Below, piece by piece: positions 1-6,692 of a DNA stretch of 11,762 nucleotides. The stretch comes from B1 sp034439755 (GTDB taxonomy: Bacteria > Bacteroidota > Bacteroidia > UKL13-3). Both the position numbers and the translations under genes were made by a program. A model generated the notes under the pieces. The model was not told where the DNA came from and made no database searches. It saw nothing but the letters and a program-made list of their open reading frames with translations. How positions within the stretch are numbered: position 1 is the stretch's first letter; the number at the start of each line of letters is the position of its first letter. Location: assembly GCA_034439755.1 (NCBI GenBank), contig JAWXAZ010000045.1, positions 1 through 11,762 on the forward strand. Direction: 5' to 3'.

Positions 1-1091
1 ATGCCAATGAGGTTATTGCTAATATTGGCTTGGAGTTTATGGGCAAGAAGAAAGGAGATTATGATTTCTTGCATCCCAACAACCATGTTAATTGTTCGCA
101 ATCTACCAACGATGCATACCCAAGTGCGTTTAGAATTGCCTTATATATGAAAATGACCGATTACCTCAAAATCTTAGTGGATTTAGAGAAGGCATTTAGG
201 GCAAAAGGCAAGGAATTTGAAAGCGTGTTAAAGATGGGTAGAACGCAATTGCAGGATGCTGTGCCCATGACTTTGGGTCAGGAATTCCATGCCTTTGCCA
301 CCACCATTGGAGAGGATATTGAGCGCTTGAAGGAGGCGCAAAAATTAGTTTTAGAAGTAAATATGGGAGCCACTGCCATCGGCACACGCGTAAATGCGCC
401 AGAAGGATATCCAGAAATTTGCGTGCAACATTTGGTTCAGGTTAGCGGTGTAACTGTTACTTTGGCCCCCGATTTAATTGAGGCCACAGGTGATACCGGT
501 GCGTATGTGCAAATAATGGGTACTTTAAAAAGAAATGCCGTTAAAATTTCGAAGATATGCAACGACTTAAGGTTATTGAGCTCTGGACCAAGAACTGGAT
601 TTAACGAAATTAATTTGCCGGCAAGACAGCCTGGAAGCAGCATTATGCCGGGCAAGGTAAACCCTGTTATTCCAGAAGTGGTGAACCAAAGTTGCTATTA
701 TGTAATTGGTCAGGATTTAACGGTAACGATGGCGGCAGAGGCAGGACAATTGCAATTAAATGTGATGGAACCTGTGATAGCATTTGCCATGTTTACCTCT
801 TTTGAATATTTGGGAAATGCCATTATTTCATTGATAGATAAATGTGTGGTTGGTATAACGGCCAATAAAGAACATTGTGCCAGTTTGGTGATGAATAGCA
901 TTGGCATTGTAACCCAATTGAATCCTATTTTAGGTTACGAAATGTGCTCTAGCATTGCAGGTGATGCATTGCTAAGTGGAAAGAGCGTACATGAAATTGT
1001 GGTAAAAGAAAGAAAGCTAATTAACCAAGAAAAGTGGGATGAGATTTTTTCTATTGAGAATTTAATTCACCCTAAATTTATTAATAAGTAA
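1..1091 (+). CDS. aspA: Aspartate ammonia-lyase (aspartase), 3' part
   Basis: Aspartase reversibly deaminates L-aspartate to fumarate and ammonia in the cytoplasm, feeding the TCA cycle. The reading frame is open from the first base of the window (first complete codon at base 3, reading ANEVIANIGLEFMG), so the gene starts upstream. About 362 residues are present; family members are about 470 residues, so roughly the first 100 are missing. Visible family motifs are HPNNHVNCSQSTND (nt 72-113), the substrate-binding segment GRTQLQDAVP, and the fumarase/aspartase superfamily signature GSSIMPGKVNP (nt 633-665), whose loop carries the catalytic serine. The C-terminal region through MEPVIAF and LNPILGYEMCSSIA is typical and the stop at 1089-1091 looks natural. 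Aspartase is preferred over class II fumarase because of the HPNNHVN/QSTND and AAEAGQLQLNVMEP context; that is family knowledge, not a computed comparison. The 3' end overlaps a convergent gene by 11 bp. Confidence 0.93.
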   Translation, partial: ANEVIANIGLEFMGKKKGDYDFLHPNNHVNCSQSTNDAYPSAFRIALYMKMTDYLKILVDLEKAFRAKGKEFESVLKMGRTQLQDAVPMTLGQEFHAFATTIGEDIERLKEAQKLVLEVNMGATAIGTRVNAPEGYPEICVQHLVQVSGVTVTLAPDLIEATGDTGAYVQIMGTLKRNAVKISKICNDLRLLSSGPRTGFNEINLPARQPGSSIMPGKVNPVIPEVVNQSCYYVIGQDLTVTMAAEAGQLQLNVMEPVIAFAMFTSFEYLGNAIISLIDKCVVGITANKEHCASLVMNSIGIVTQLNPILGYEMCSSIAGDALLSGKSVHEIVVKERKLINQEKWDEIFSIENLIHPKFINK

Positions 1092-1455
1092 AGCCGGCAA
1101 CACCAATTTCACCGCTTCTTACGCGAATGCCATCTACAAAATACGCAGTGCCCCCAATGGCACCTTTAAAAATGGGTTCTTGCCCATTAATGTTTTGAAC
1201 ACCCATGGTCATGCCCGAAATTTTGTTGATGCTGCGAGTGGGTAAATTATTTAATTCGCTGGCTCCATAAACGGTGCCCACAACCCCTTGAACATTGCCC
1301 ACAAATTTGGGCGCTTTGTTTATTTGGGTAATTTCTCCATTGGGTTCTTTTATCTCGGCATAAGGCGTGGTAATATCGTGGTCGCCTCTTTTTTGGGCAA
1401 AAGATGGCAGACAATATAATAAGAATAATAGACTAAAAATGAGGGTCTTTTTCAT
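1081..1455 (-). CDS. Small secreted TonB-receptor-plug-like protein
   Basis: This gene encodes 124 residues. Residues 1-20 are a clear signal peptide (MKKT, a hydrophobic core, then SFA before QKR), so the product is exported. The mature part is only about 104 residues. Its second half has the pattern of a TonB-dependent receptor plug: LNNLPTRSINKISGMTMGVQ followed by GGTAYFVDGIRVRSG, comparable to the LPTR...I.....GV...GG..YFVDG.RV pattern of SusC/TonB receptor plugs. No beta-barrel follows; the frame ends GVAGFTY*. The start at 1455 is preceded on its strand by GGAAAG, a plausible ribosome binding site. The 3' end overlaps the aspA 3' end by 11 bp in convergent orientation. Either this is a free-standing plug-domain protein or the 5' remnant of a receptor gene cut off at aspA. 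The compact stop and intact signal peptide favour a real small gene. Function is not known. Confidence 0.72.
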   Translation of the reverse strand: MKKTLIFSLLFLLYCLPSFAQKRGDHDITTPYAEIKEPNGEITQINKAPKFVGNVQGVVGTVYGASELNNLPTRSINKISGMTMGVQNINGQEPIFKGAIGGTAYFVDGIRVRSGEIGVAGFTY

Positions 1456-1619
1456 GGTCTTTCCATTTTAAAACAAAATCGAATTTCGGCACATTAATAC
1501 TTATTCAATCTGCCGCTTATCACAATTAGGCATAAATAACAGGAAATCTTTGATAATTCAAAATTATTTAAGACATTGCACATTCAAAATTAAAACACAA
1601 ACTAAAATTTATTAATAAA

Positions 1620-3710
1620 ATGAAAAAACACCTACTTCTAGCATTGTCTTTTTTGTTACTAATTGTAACAACAAATGCACAGTATTACCAAATTAAAATT
1701 TCTGGGGGTAATCCAAAGGGACTTAATAATGATCCAGAATTCCCTCCTGGAGGAGGTTTGCCAAATGATTGGGCAACATTAATTACTGGCACTACAAGCA
1801 CAACTGCCTCGTGGTCTGCAGACCAATTGCTGCCATTTAATTTTAAATTTAATGGTTCAAGTGTATCAACTTATCGCGTTTCTAGTTCTGGGGTTGTAAA
1901 TTTTTCTGCGATGGCTCCAACTGTTCCAGCATATGGTACTGCTGATTTATCGTCGGCTACGGTGCCAGATAATTCACTTTGTGTATTAGGGTTAGGAACC
2001 ACAACTGCAACAGATTATGTTGTTAGAAAAATATTCGGAACTGCTCCAAATAGGCAATTATGGATTCAATTTAACTCTTGTACTGAGCCTAATTTGTCGG
2101 CAGGTTGGGTCTATTTCTCCATTGTATTGGAGGAAACTAGCAATAACATCTATTTTGTTGATCAAAGGACGCAATGTGTAAATGGAACAACAATTTGCTC
2201 AAATAAAACAAAATTATCTGTAGGTATTAAAGTTGATAATACCAATGTGTTTGCAGTTGCAGGTTCGCCAAATTATGCTTCAACAAACCTAAATGATCCC
2301 CTTCCTATTGACAATACTTATTTCATGTTTATTCAAGGAACACAACCTACTGATGAAATCAACTTGGTATCTTTAAACTTACCAAAGTTTGTTCAAAAAA
2401 ATACTAATATTTCAATTAAAGGAACAATCAGTAATTATGGTTCTAGTGACCTTACATCATTTAAACTTTATTATTCTGTAAATGGAGGAACTGCCAAAAC
2501 AATGCAATTATTAGGTTTAAATATTGCCAAAAATGGTGGAACTTATGACTTTACTCACAATGCCCCTTATGCACCAACAGCAGCTGATGTATCAAATATA
2601 AAGGTTTGGGTTTCTTCACCAAATGCAGCTTCAGATCCAAATCAATTAAATGATACTTTAAATGGTGTTATTACTGTATTGGATAAAATGGTAGCAAGAA
2701 GATCAGTTCATGAGGTATTTACATCCTCAACTTGTCCTCCTTGTAAACCAGGAAATGAAAAATTGGATGCAGTATTAAACCAAAGAGTTGGAAAATTTGC
2801 TGTTTTAAAATATCAATATTATTTCCCAGGGAATGGTGATCCATATTTCACAAATGAGGGTTATAACCGTGGAACCTATTATGGCGGAATAAACAGCGTA
2901 CCAAACTTACATGTTGATGGTGGATGGAATAACAATCCAAACAGCTATTCTACAACAGTTTTTGATCAGTTCCAAACAAATCCATCTGTAGTTGAAATGA
3001 GCGCTACTTTAAATGTAACTGGTCAAAAGGCAGATATTGAAGTATCAGTAACTCCAGTTGCAAATATGCCAACAGGAAACTACAAAATGATAATTGCCTT
3101 AGTTGAGAAACAAACAGTTCAAAATATTAAAAGCAATGGTGAGACTGTTTTCAATTTTGTAATGAAAAAAATGCTTCCAAATGAGAACGGTTCTACCTTT
3201 ACATTCCCTGCAAAGGATATTGCTAAAAAAGTACCAATGACGTTCACTTTCCCAGGCACTTTCCGCTTGCCTAGCAGTGCAAGACCTAATTCTGGCGCTG
3301 TTCCTACTGGAACTAATTATGGAGGCATCAATTTAGCTTCAGAACACAATGTAGAAAAATTCTACGACCTTCAAGTAGTTGCGTTTATCCAAAATGATGA
3401 TACAAAAGAAATACTTCAATCATGCTGGACTGCCCAAGATTGGGCTGTGGGTAGCAAAGAAACTGAAGTTAAAACAAACTCATTTGAAATGTATCCTAAC
3501 CCTACCAATGGTATTGTAGATATTAAACTGAATAAATTAAGCGAAGGCTCTGTTCGTGTTATTGACATTAATGGCAAAGAGTTATATAACAGCAAAATCA
3601 CTCAAACAGAATCTCAAATTAACCTAGAATTCCTTTCTTCAGGTATGTATTTTGTTGAAGTGCTAAACAACGGACTAACTTCTATTAAGAAGTTAAATAT
3701 TATCAAATAA
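1620..3710 (+). CDS. T9SS-sorted secreted protein with Omp28/thioredoxin-like CPPC domain
   Basis: This gene encodes 696 residues. Residues 1-20 form a signal peptide (MKKHLLLALS..., likely cut after TNA). Residues about 25-240 are a beta-rich N-terminal region with the pattern LPFNFKFNGSSVSTYRVSSSGVVNF. Residues about 247-352 look like a CARDB-type immunoglobulin fold (INLVSLNLPKFVQKNTNISIKG). Residues about 358-600 begin VHEVFTSSTCPPCKPGNEKLD, with C372 and C375 forming a thioredoxin-like CxxC; this matches the Bacteroidota Omp28-related family. Residues 622-696 are a T9SS type A sorting domain: it opens FEMYPNPTNG, contains VRVIDINGKEL and SGMYFVEV, and ends KKLNIIK. The protein is therefore predicted to cross the outer membrane through T9SS and be released or anchored at the cell surface. 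The CPPC pair suggests disulfide or redox chemistry, but this is inferred. The start at 1620 is supported by the signal peptide; the leader is AT-rich without a clear Shine-Dalgarno. A terminator follows. Confidence 0.88.
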   Translation: MKKHLLLALSFLLLIVTTNAQYYQIKISGGNPKGLNNDPEFPPGGGLPNDWATLITGTTSTTASWSADQLLPFNFKFNGSSVSTYRVSSSGVVNFSAMAPTVPAYGTADLSSATVPDNSLCVLGLGTTTATDYVVRKIFGTAPNRQLWIQFNSCTEPNLSAGWVYFSIVLEETSNNIYFVDQRTQCVNGTTICSNKTKLSVGIKVDNTNVFAVAGSPNYASTNLNDPLPIDNTYFMFIQGTQPTDEINLVSLNLPKFVQKNTNISIKGTISNYGSSDLTSFKLYYSVNGGTAKTMQLLGLNIAKNGGTYDFTHNAPYAPTAADVSNIKVWVSSPNAASDPNQLNDTLNGVITVLDKMVARRSVHEVFTSSTCPPCKPGNEKLDAVLNQRVGKFAVLKYQYYFPGNGDPYFTNEGYNRGTYYGGINSVPNLHVDGGWNNNPNSYSTTVFDQFQTNPSVVEMSATLNVTGQKADIEVSVTPVANMPTGNYKMIIALVEKQTVQNIKSNGETVFNFVMKKMLPNENGSTFTFPAKDIAKKVPMTFTFPGTFRLPSSARPNSGAVPTGTNYGGINLASEHNVEKFYDLQVVAFIQNDDTKEILQSCWTAQDWAVGSKETEVKTNSFEMYPNPTNGIVDIKLNKLSEGSVRVIDINGKELYNSKITQTESQINLEFLSSGMYFVEVLNNGLTSIKKLNIIK

Positions 3711-3726
3711 GTCTATTTAATTATAT

Positions 3727-3762
3727 AAAAAAGCCGACTCATCTTATTGGGTCGGCTTTTTT
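3727..3762 (+). terminator. Rho-independent terminator after the T9SS protein gene
   Basis: A 12-bp perfect inverted repeat (aaaaaagccgac / gtcggctttttt) surrounds a 12-nt loop, starting 16 bp after the stop codon. It has a GC-rich stem centre and ends in a T run, as expected for an intrinsic terminator. The A run on the left arm means it could also work on the minus strand, but no minus-strand gene ends here. Confidence 0.9.
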
Positions 3763-3825
3763 ATGCTCAAATCTGTTAAAATAATTTGATAAGGAATATC
3801 TAAATTGTTTATTTAAATGTTTTTT

Positions 3826-3862
3826 TTGCGTTTGAAAGACATTACATCAAATGTAAACGCAA
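3826..3862 (+). promoter_or_regulatory. Inverted repeat / leader hairpin upstream of the cysteine-rich protein gene
   Basis: The arms ttgcgttt (3826-3833) and aaacgcaa (3855-3862) are perfectly complementary. Inside them acatt (3839-3843) pairs with aatgt (3850-3854), leaving a 6-nt loop and a 5-nt bulge on the left. The element ends 22 bp before the ATG at 3885. It could be an operator or a 5' leader hairpin. It has no T run after it, so it is not a standard terminator. Its role is inferred only from the symmetry and position. Confidence 0.35.
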
Positions 3863-3919
3863 TTTAAAATTAATTTATTTAAACATGAAAACAAAAAAAC
3901 CACCCTTATCGCATTTTTA

Positions 3920-4438
3920 ATGCTCGCCACAATTTTCTCTTTCAACTTTGCTAAAGCACAATGTAATGGAAATTGTGAACCCTCTATGTTATGTAAAGAC
4001 ATGACTTTTTCTGATTTTCAAAATTCAAGCGAACCATATCCTTGCCCTATTGTCTTCTGTTTTGACCAACAATTAGTTTGTGGTGGAATTGTTTGCCAAA
4101 GCTATGCCCCATTATGCAGTGAAATTCAACATAGGCATACAAAGCCTTATTCACAAATTTGTTATCGCTCAACTGGTGCTGTAATTAGCGAAAACTGCGA
4201 AGGTTGTGAGATTCAAACCACTTCTATAAGTATTTACAGAAAGTATCCAGGGGGAAGCTCTTTCGCAACTATTACATTATCAACAACAGAAATTACGAAC
4301 TTAATGACTATCCTTAATGGAGGAGGAGGAAGTTTACCAATCGTTGGAATGCTTAATGATTGTGAAGGGGGTACTATTCCTTCAACTGTAACAGTTGGAA
4401 CTAATCCTGGAGGAGGCTTATACTGTATTGTAAATTAA
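3920..4438 (+). CDS. Secreted cysteine-rich protein, start region frameshifted
   Basis: The open frame from ATG 3920 gives 172 residues: MLATIFSFNFAKA followed by a mature part starting QCNGNCEPS. Thirteen cysteines are present, eleven of them in the first half of the mature part (CNGNC, PCPIVFC, LVCGGIVC, NCEGC), which suggests a disulfide-rich exported protein. I recognise no family. The first 13 residues are only the second half of a signal peptide. The missing positive start lies upstream in another frame: ATG 3885 reads MKTKK and then shifts within a run of seven A (3893-3899). One extra A would give MKTKKTTLIAFLMLATIF..., a normal signal peptide joined to the body. As written, the upstream 11-codon frame stops at TAA 3918-3920, overlapping ATG 3920 (TAATG). 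No other ATG lies in the body's frame back to the stop at 3854. The frameshift may be a sequencing error, a true mutation or slippage-controlled. A terminator follows. Confidence 0.62.
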   Translation: MLATIFSFNFAKAQCNGNCEPSMLCKDMTFSDFQNSSEPYPCPIVFCFDQQLVCGGIVCQSYAPLCSEIQHRHTKPYSQICYRSTGAVISENCEGCEIQTTSISIYRKYPGGSSFATITLSTTEITNLMTILNGGGGSLPIVGMLNDCEGGTIPSTVTVGTNPGGGLYCIVN

Positions 4439-4470
4439 TCTATTCATCATTCGTTAATTAGAAATATCAT

Positions 4471-4516
4471 TTCATAAAAAAAGGGACGCCCAATTGGGTG
4501 CCCCTTTTTTTATGAA
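4471..4516 (+). terminator. Strong bidirectional-looking intrinsic terminator
   Basis: This is a 21-position stem with a 4-nt loop (aatt, 4492-4495). The outer arm is ttcat/atgaa, then seven A pair with seven T, then ggg with ccc, one A-C mismatch, and cgccc with gggtg (one G-T pair). It lies 32 bp after the cysteine-rich gene's stop. The A run before and T run after the stem would allow termination on both strands. Confidence 0.9.
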
Positions 4517-4586
4517 TTTAAATTAGGTCTTTTTTAAAAGGCAATTTACACAAAGCGCTGCTTTAAAAAACATTAATTTCTTTTGG

Positions 4587-4594
4587 TATATTTG
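4587..4594 (+). promoter_or_regulatory. Candidate Bacteroidota -7 element (TATATTTG)
   Basis: The octamer matches the Bacteroidota TAnnTTTG -7 consensus exactly and lies 115 bp before the broken nucleotidyltransferase gene. No clear TTTG -33 box is seen at the expected distance. It is a candidate promoter for that gene; an 8-bp match with four fixed T's is easy to find by chance in AT-rich DNA. Confidence 0.3.
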
Positions 4595-4709
4595 CCTTAT
4601 GCAAAGAAACTAATCTATATTTACTAAACAGAACTTTAAAGATGCACCAAATCACCAAATAGTCTGCATGTGATATGGGTATAAATAAACGCCCAATTGT
4701 TTTTAATAA

Positions 4710-5168
4710 ATGAAATTATCCCATAATATCCTAAATGAATACTTCCAAGATTTTAGTAAAGTCTTAAACTATGAGGAGGTAAAGTATATGTTAGTTGGAG
4801 ATTATTCTGTTATCATTCATGGTTACCCTAGAACAACAGGAGATATTGATATTTGGATGTAGGCTAGTCAGCAAAATTTTAATCTATTAATAAAATCATT
4901 TTCAAAGTTCGATTTACCTGCAACTGCAATTTCAATAGAAGACTTTCTTGATGCTGGAAATCAAGATGTATTTACTTTTGATAGACCTCCAATGGCAATT
5001 GATATTTTAACAAAAGTAAAAGGACTCGAATTTTCAATATGTTTTCTTCAATCTGAAATTCACCAAATAAACAATATTCCTGTTAGGGTAATTCACTTAA
5101 ATCACTTAAAACAGGCCAAAATTGCTGCTGGTAGATTTAAGGACTTGCATGATTTAAACAACCTTTGA
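4710..5168 (+). pseudogene. Broken Pol-beta-like nucleotidyltransferase (MNT/AbiEii-type fold)
   Basis: One frame runs from ATG 4710 to TGA 5166-5168 (152 codons) but is interrupted by TAG at 4860-4862, after 50 residues. Reading through, the protein runs MKLSHNILNEY...MLVGDYSVIIHGYPRTTGDIDIWM*ASQQNFNLLIKSF and ends KIAAGRFKDLHDLNNL. This is the pattern of small Bacteroidota nucleotidyltransferases of the DNA polymerase beta superfamily, in which a VGG(Y)xVxxHGYPRxTxDIDIW block holds the glycine pair and the metal-binding DxD. The DID residues are kept. The second glycine of the expected VGG is aspartate here (VGD), a second sign of loss of function. The downstream frame after the stop is intact for about 101 codons, so the damage is probably recent, or a single base is misread. 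Relatives occur as toxin-antitoxin or orphan accessory genes; no partner gene is visible beside it. Confidence 0.8.
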
Positions 5169-5184
5169 ATAGAATTTTCACATA

Positions 5185-6579
5185 CTAAACATGTATAGCG
5201 CGGTTGCCTGTAGCCGCTAAGGCCGCCTCTTTTACCGCTTCGGCATAGGTTGGATGCGCGTGACTCATGCGGGCAATGTCTTCTGCACTGGCCCTAAATT
5301 CCATGGCTACAACTGCCTCGGCTATTAAGTCGGCCACACGCGGACCAATCATGTGTACACCCAATACTTCATCGGTGGCCTCATCGGCCAATATTTTCAC
5401 TAAACCATCAATATCCATGCTGGCACGTGCTCTTCCTAAAGCTCGCATTGGGAATGATCCCACCTTGTATTTTACGCCGTTCTTCTTCAATTCTTCTTCT
5501 GTTGCTCCTACGCCTGCAACTTCGGGCCAGGTATATACCACACCCGGAATTAAATTATAATTGATATGCGGTTTTTGTCCGGCCATCACCTCTGCAACAA
5601 ACACACCTTCCTCCTCTGCTTTGTGTGCAAGCATGGCACCTTTCACCACATCTCCAATGGCATAAATTCCTTTTACATTGGTTTCCAAATGGGCATCGGT
5701 TTCTATTCTCCCCCGATCATCCATTTTCACTCCCACGGCGTCTAGGTTCAGACCAAAAGTAAAGGGTTTTCTACCTACGCTTACCAAACAATAATCGCCT
5801 GTAAAACTTACTTCTTCGCCTTTTTCATTGTTTGCCAAAACCGCAACTTCATTACCCTTGTTTACGGCCGATTTTACCATGTGGTTAAAGAAAAATTCGA
5901 AACCTAATTTGCGCAAGCTGCGTTGTAATTCTTTGCCTAATGTGGCATCCATAGTTGGAATAATGGTGCCGGTATATTCTAACACAGAAACTTTTGAACC
6001 TAAACGTGCGTAAACAGAACCTAGCTCCAAACCAATAACGCCGCCACCAATAATGATGAGGTGCTTGGGAATTTCTTTCATATTAAGCGCTTCGGTAGAA
6101 GTAATAACACGTTGCTTATCTATATCAATGCCCGGCAAGGTGCTAGGCTTAGAACCAGTAGCAATAATTACTTTATCGGTTTCAATGGTTTGCTCGGTTT
6201 CGCCGCTAATTTTGATGGTATTTTTAGTAACAAAAGAACCAATGCCTTTGAACACATCAATCTTATTTTTCTTCATCAAAAAATCGATGCCATCGCAGGT
6301 AATTTTTACCACGCCATTTTTGCGCGAGATCATTTGTTCTAAGTTTACCTGAATATCATGGATGTCTATGCCATGCGTTTTAAAGGTATGGGTGGCATTA
6401 TGGTAATGCTCTGAGCTATCTAACAAAGCCTTTGAAGGAATGCAGCCCACGTTTAAGCAAGTTCCACCCAAGGTATTATATTTTTCTATGATGGCCGTTT
6501 TAAAGCCCAATTGCGCACATCTAATGGCAGCCACATAGCCGCCAGGACCAGAACCAATAACCGTTACATCGTATTTCAT
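5185..6579 (-). CDS. lpdA: Dihydrolipoyl dehydrogenase (E3)
   Basis: This 464-residue enzyme re-oxidises dihydrolipoyl groups on E2 proteins with FAD and NAD+, as the E3 of the 2-oxoglutarate, pyruvate or branched-chain dehydrogenase complexes or the glycine cleavage system, in the cytoplasm. The FAD-binding GSGPGG is at residues 9-14, the redox-active disulfide in GGTCLNVGCIPSK is C41 and C46, and ATGSKP is at 140-145. The NAD-binding GGGVIGLELG starts at 178, and AIGD at 307-310 is the second FAD motif. The dimer-domain catalytic pair is H442 and E447 in HAHPTYAEAVKEA. Length is normal for the family and no key residue is missing. The start at 6579 gives the standard N-terminus MKYDVTVIGSG. 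A good TAnnTTTG element lies 27 bp upstream on its strand. It faces away from the glycosyltransferase gene and shares its 113-bp intergenic region. The nearby E2 gene suggests use in the same complex. Confidence 0.96.
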   Translation of the reverse strand: MKYDVTVIGSGPGGYVAAIRCAQLGFKTAIIEKYNTLGGTCLNVGCIPSKALLDSSEHYHNATHTFKTHGIDIHDIQVNLEQMISRKNGVVKITCDGIDFLMKKNKIDVFKGIGSFVTKNTIKISGETEQTIETDKVIIATGSKPSTLPGIDIDKQRVITSTEALNMKEIPKHLIIIGGGVIGLELGSVYARLGSKVSVLEYTGTIIPTMDATLGKELQRSLRKLGFEFFFNHMVKSAVNKGNEVAVLANNEKGEEVSFTGDYCLVSVGRKPFTFGLNLDAVGVKMDDRGRIETDAHLETNVKGIYAIGDVVKGAMLAHKAEEEGVFVAEVMAGQKPHINYNLIPGVVYTWPEVAGVGATEEELKKNGVKYKVGSFPMRALGRARASMDIDGLVKILADEATDEVLGVHMIGPRVADLIAEAVVAMEFRASAEDIARMSHAHPTYAEAVKEAALAATGNRAIHV

Positions 6580-6605
6580 ATCTAATCAATAATTTTTTAA
6601 TGCCG

Positions 6606-6613
6606 CAAAGGTA
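6606..6613 (-). promoter_or_regulatory. Candidate -7 promoter element for lpdA (TACCTTTG)
   Basis: Read on the minus strand, TACCTTTG matches the Bacteroidota TAnnTTTG consensus and is followed by GC. It lies 27 bp upstream of the lpdA ATG, leaving room for a short leader. I do not see a convincing TTTG -33 box at the usual spacing. Confidence 0.5.
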
Positions 6614-6680
6614 GCCCGATTCATTTGAAATGAAAACAAGGAAATGATAAATGACCATTTACATTTCCATTCAATTGCCT

Positions 6681-6688
6681 TAAATTTG
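6681..6688 (+). promoter_or_regulatory. Candidate -7 promoter element for the glycosyltransferase gene (TAAATTTG)
   Basis: TAAATTTG matches the TAnnTTTG consensus and ends only 4 bp before the ATG at 6693. If used, transcription would start at or next to the start codon, giving a nearly leaderless mRNA. The alternative is a chance match in AT-rich DNA. Confidence 0.35.
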
Positions 6689-6692
6689 TGAC

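Noticed and set aside
1556..1592. Direct repeat attcaaaatta at 1556-1566 and 1582-1592 upstream of the T9SS protein gene.
   Set aside because: An 11-base AT-rich word repeated 26 bp apart in an AT-rich intergenic region is easily due to chance, and no symmetry or promoter relation supports an operator.
1074..1619. The string aaatttattaataa occurs at the aspA 3' end and again just before ATG 1620.
   Set aside because: It is low-complexity AT sequence; one copy is inside coding sequence, and no duplication of neighbouring bases supports a target-site or recombination origin.
4487..4699. cgcccaattg appears in the terminator loop region (4487-4496) and again at 4690-4699.
   Set aside because: A 10-base match with no extension on either side; the first copy is accounted for by the terminator hairpin.
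5267..6352. Several open frames of 60-100 codons on the strand opposite lpdA and likewise opposite the E2 gene.
   Set aside because: They are mirror frames of strongly conserved enzymes, with no signal peptides, domains or upstream signals of their own.
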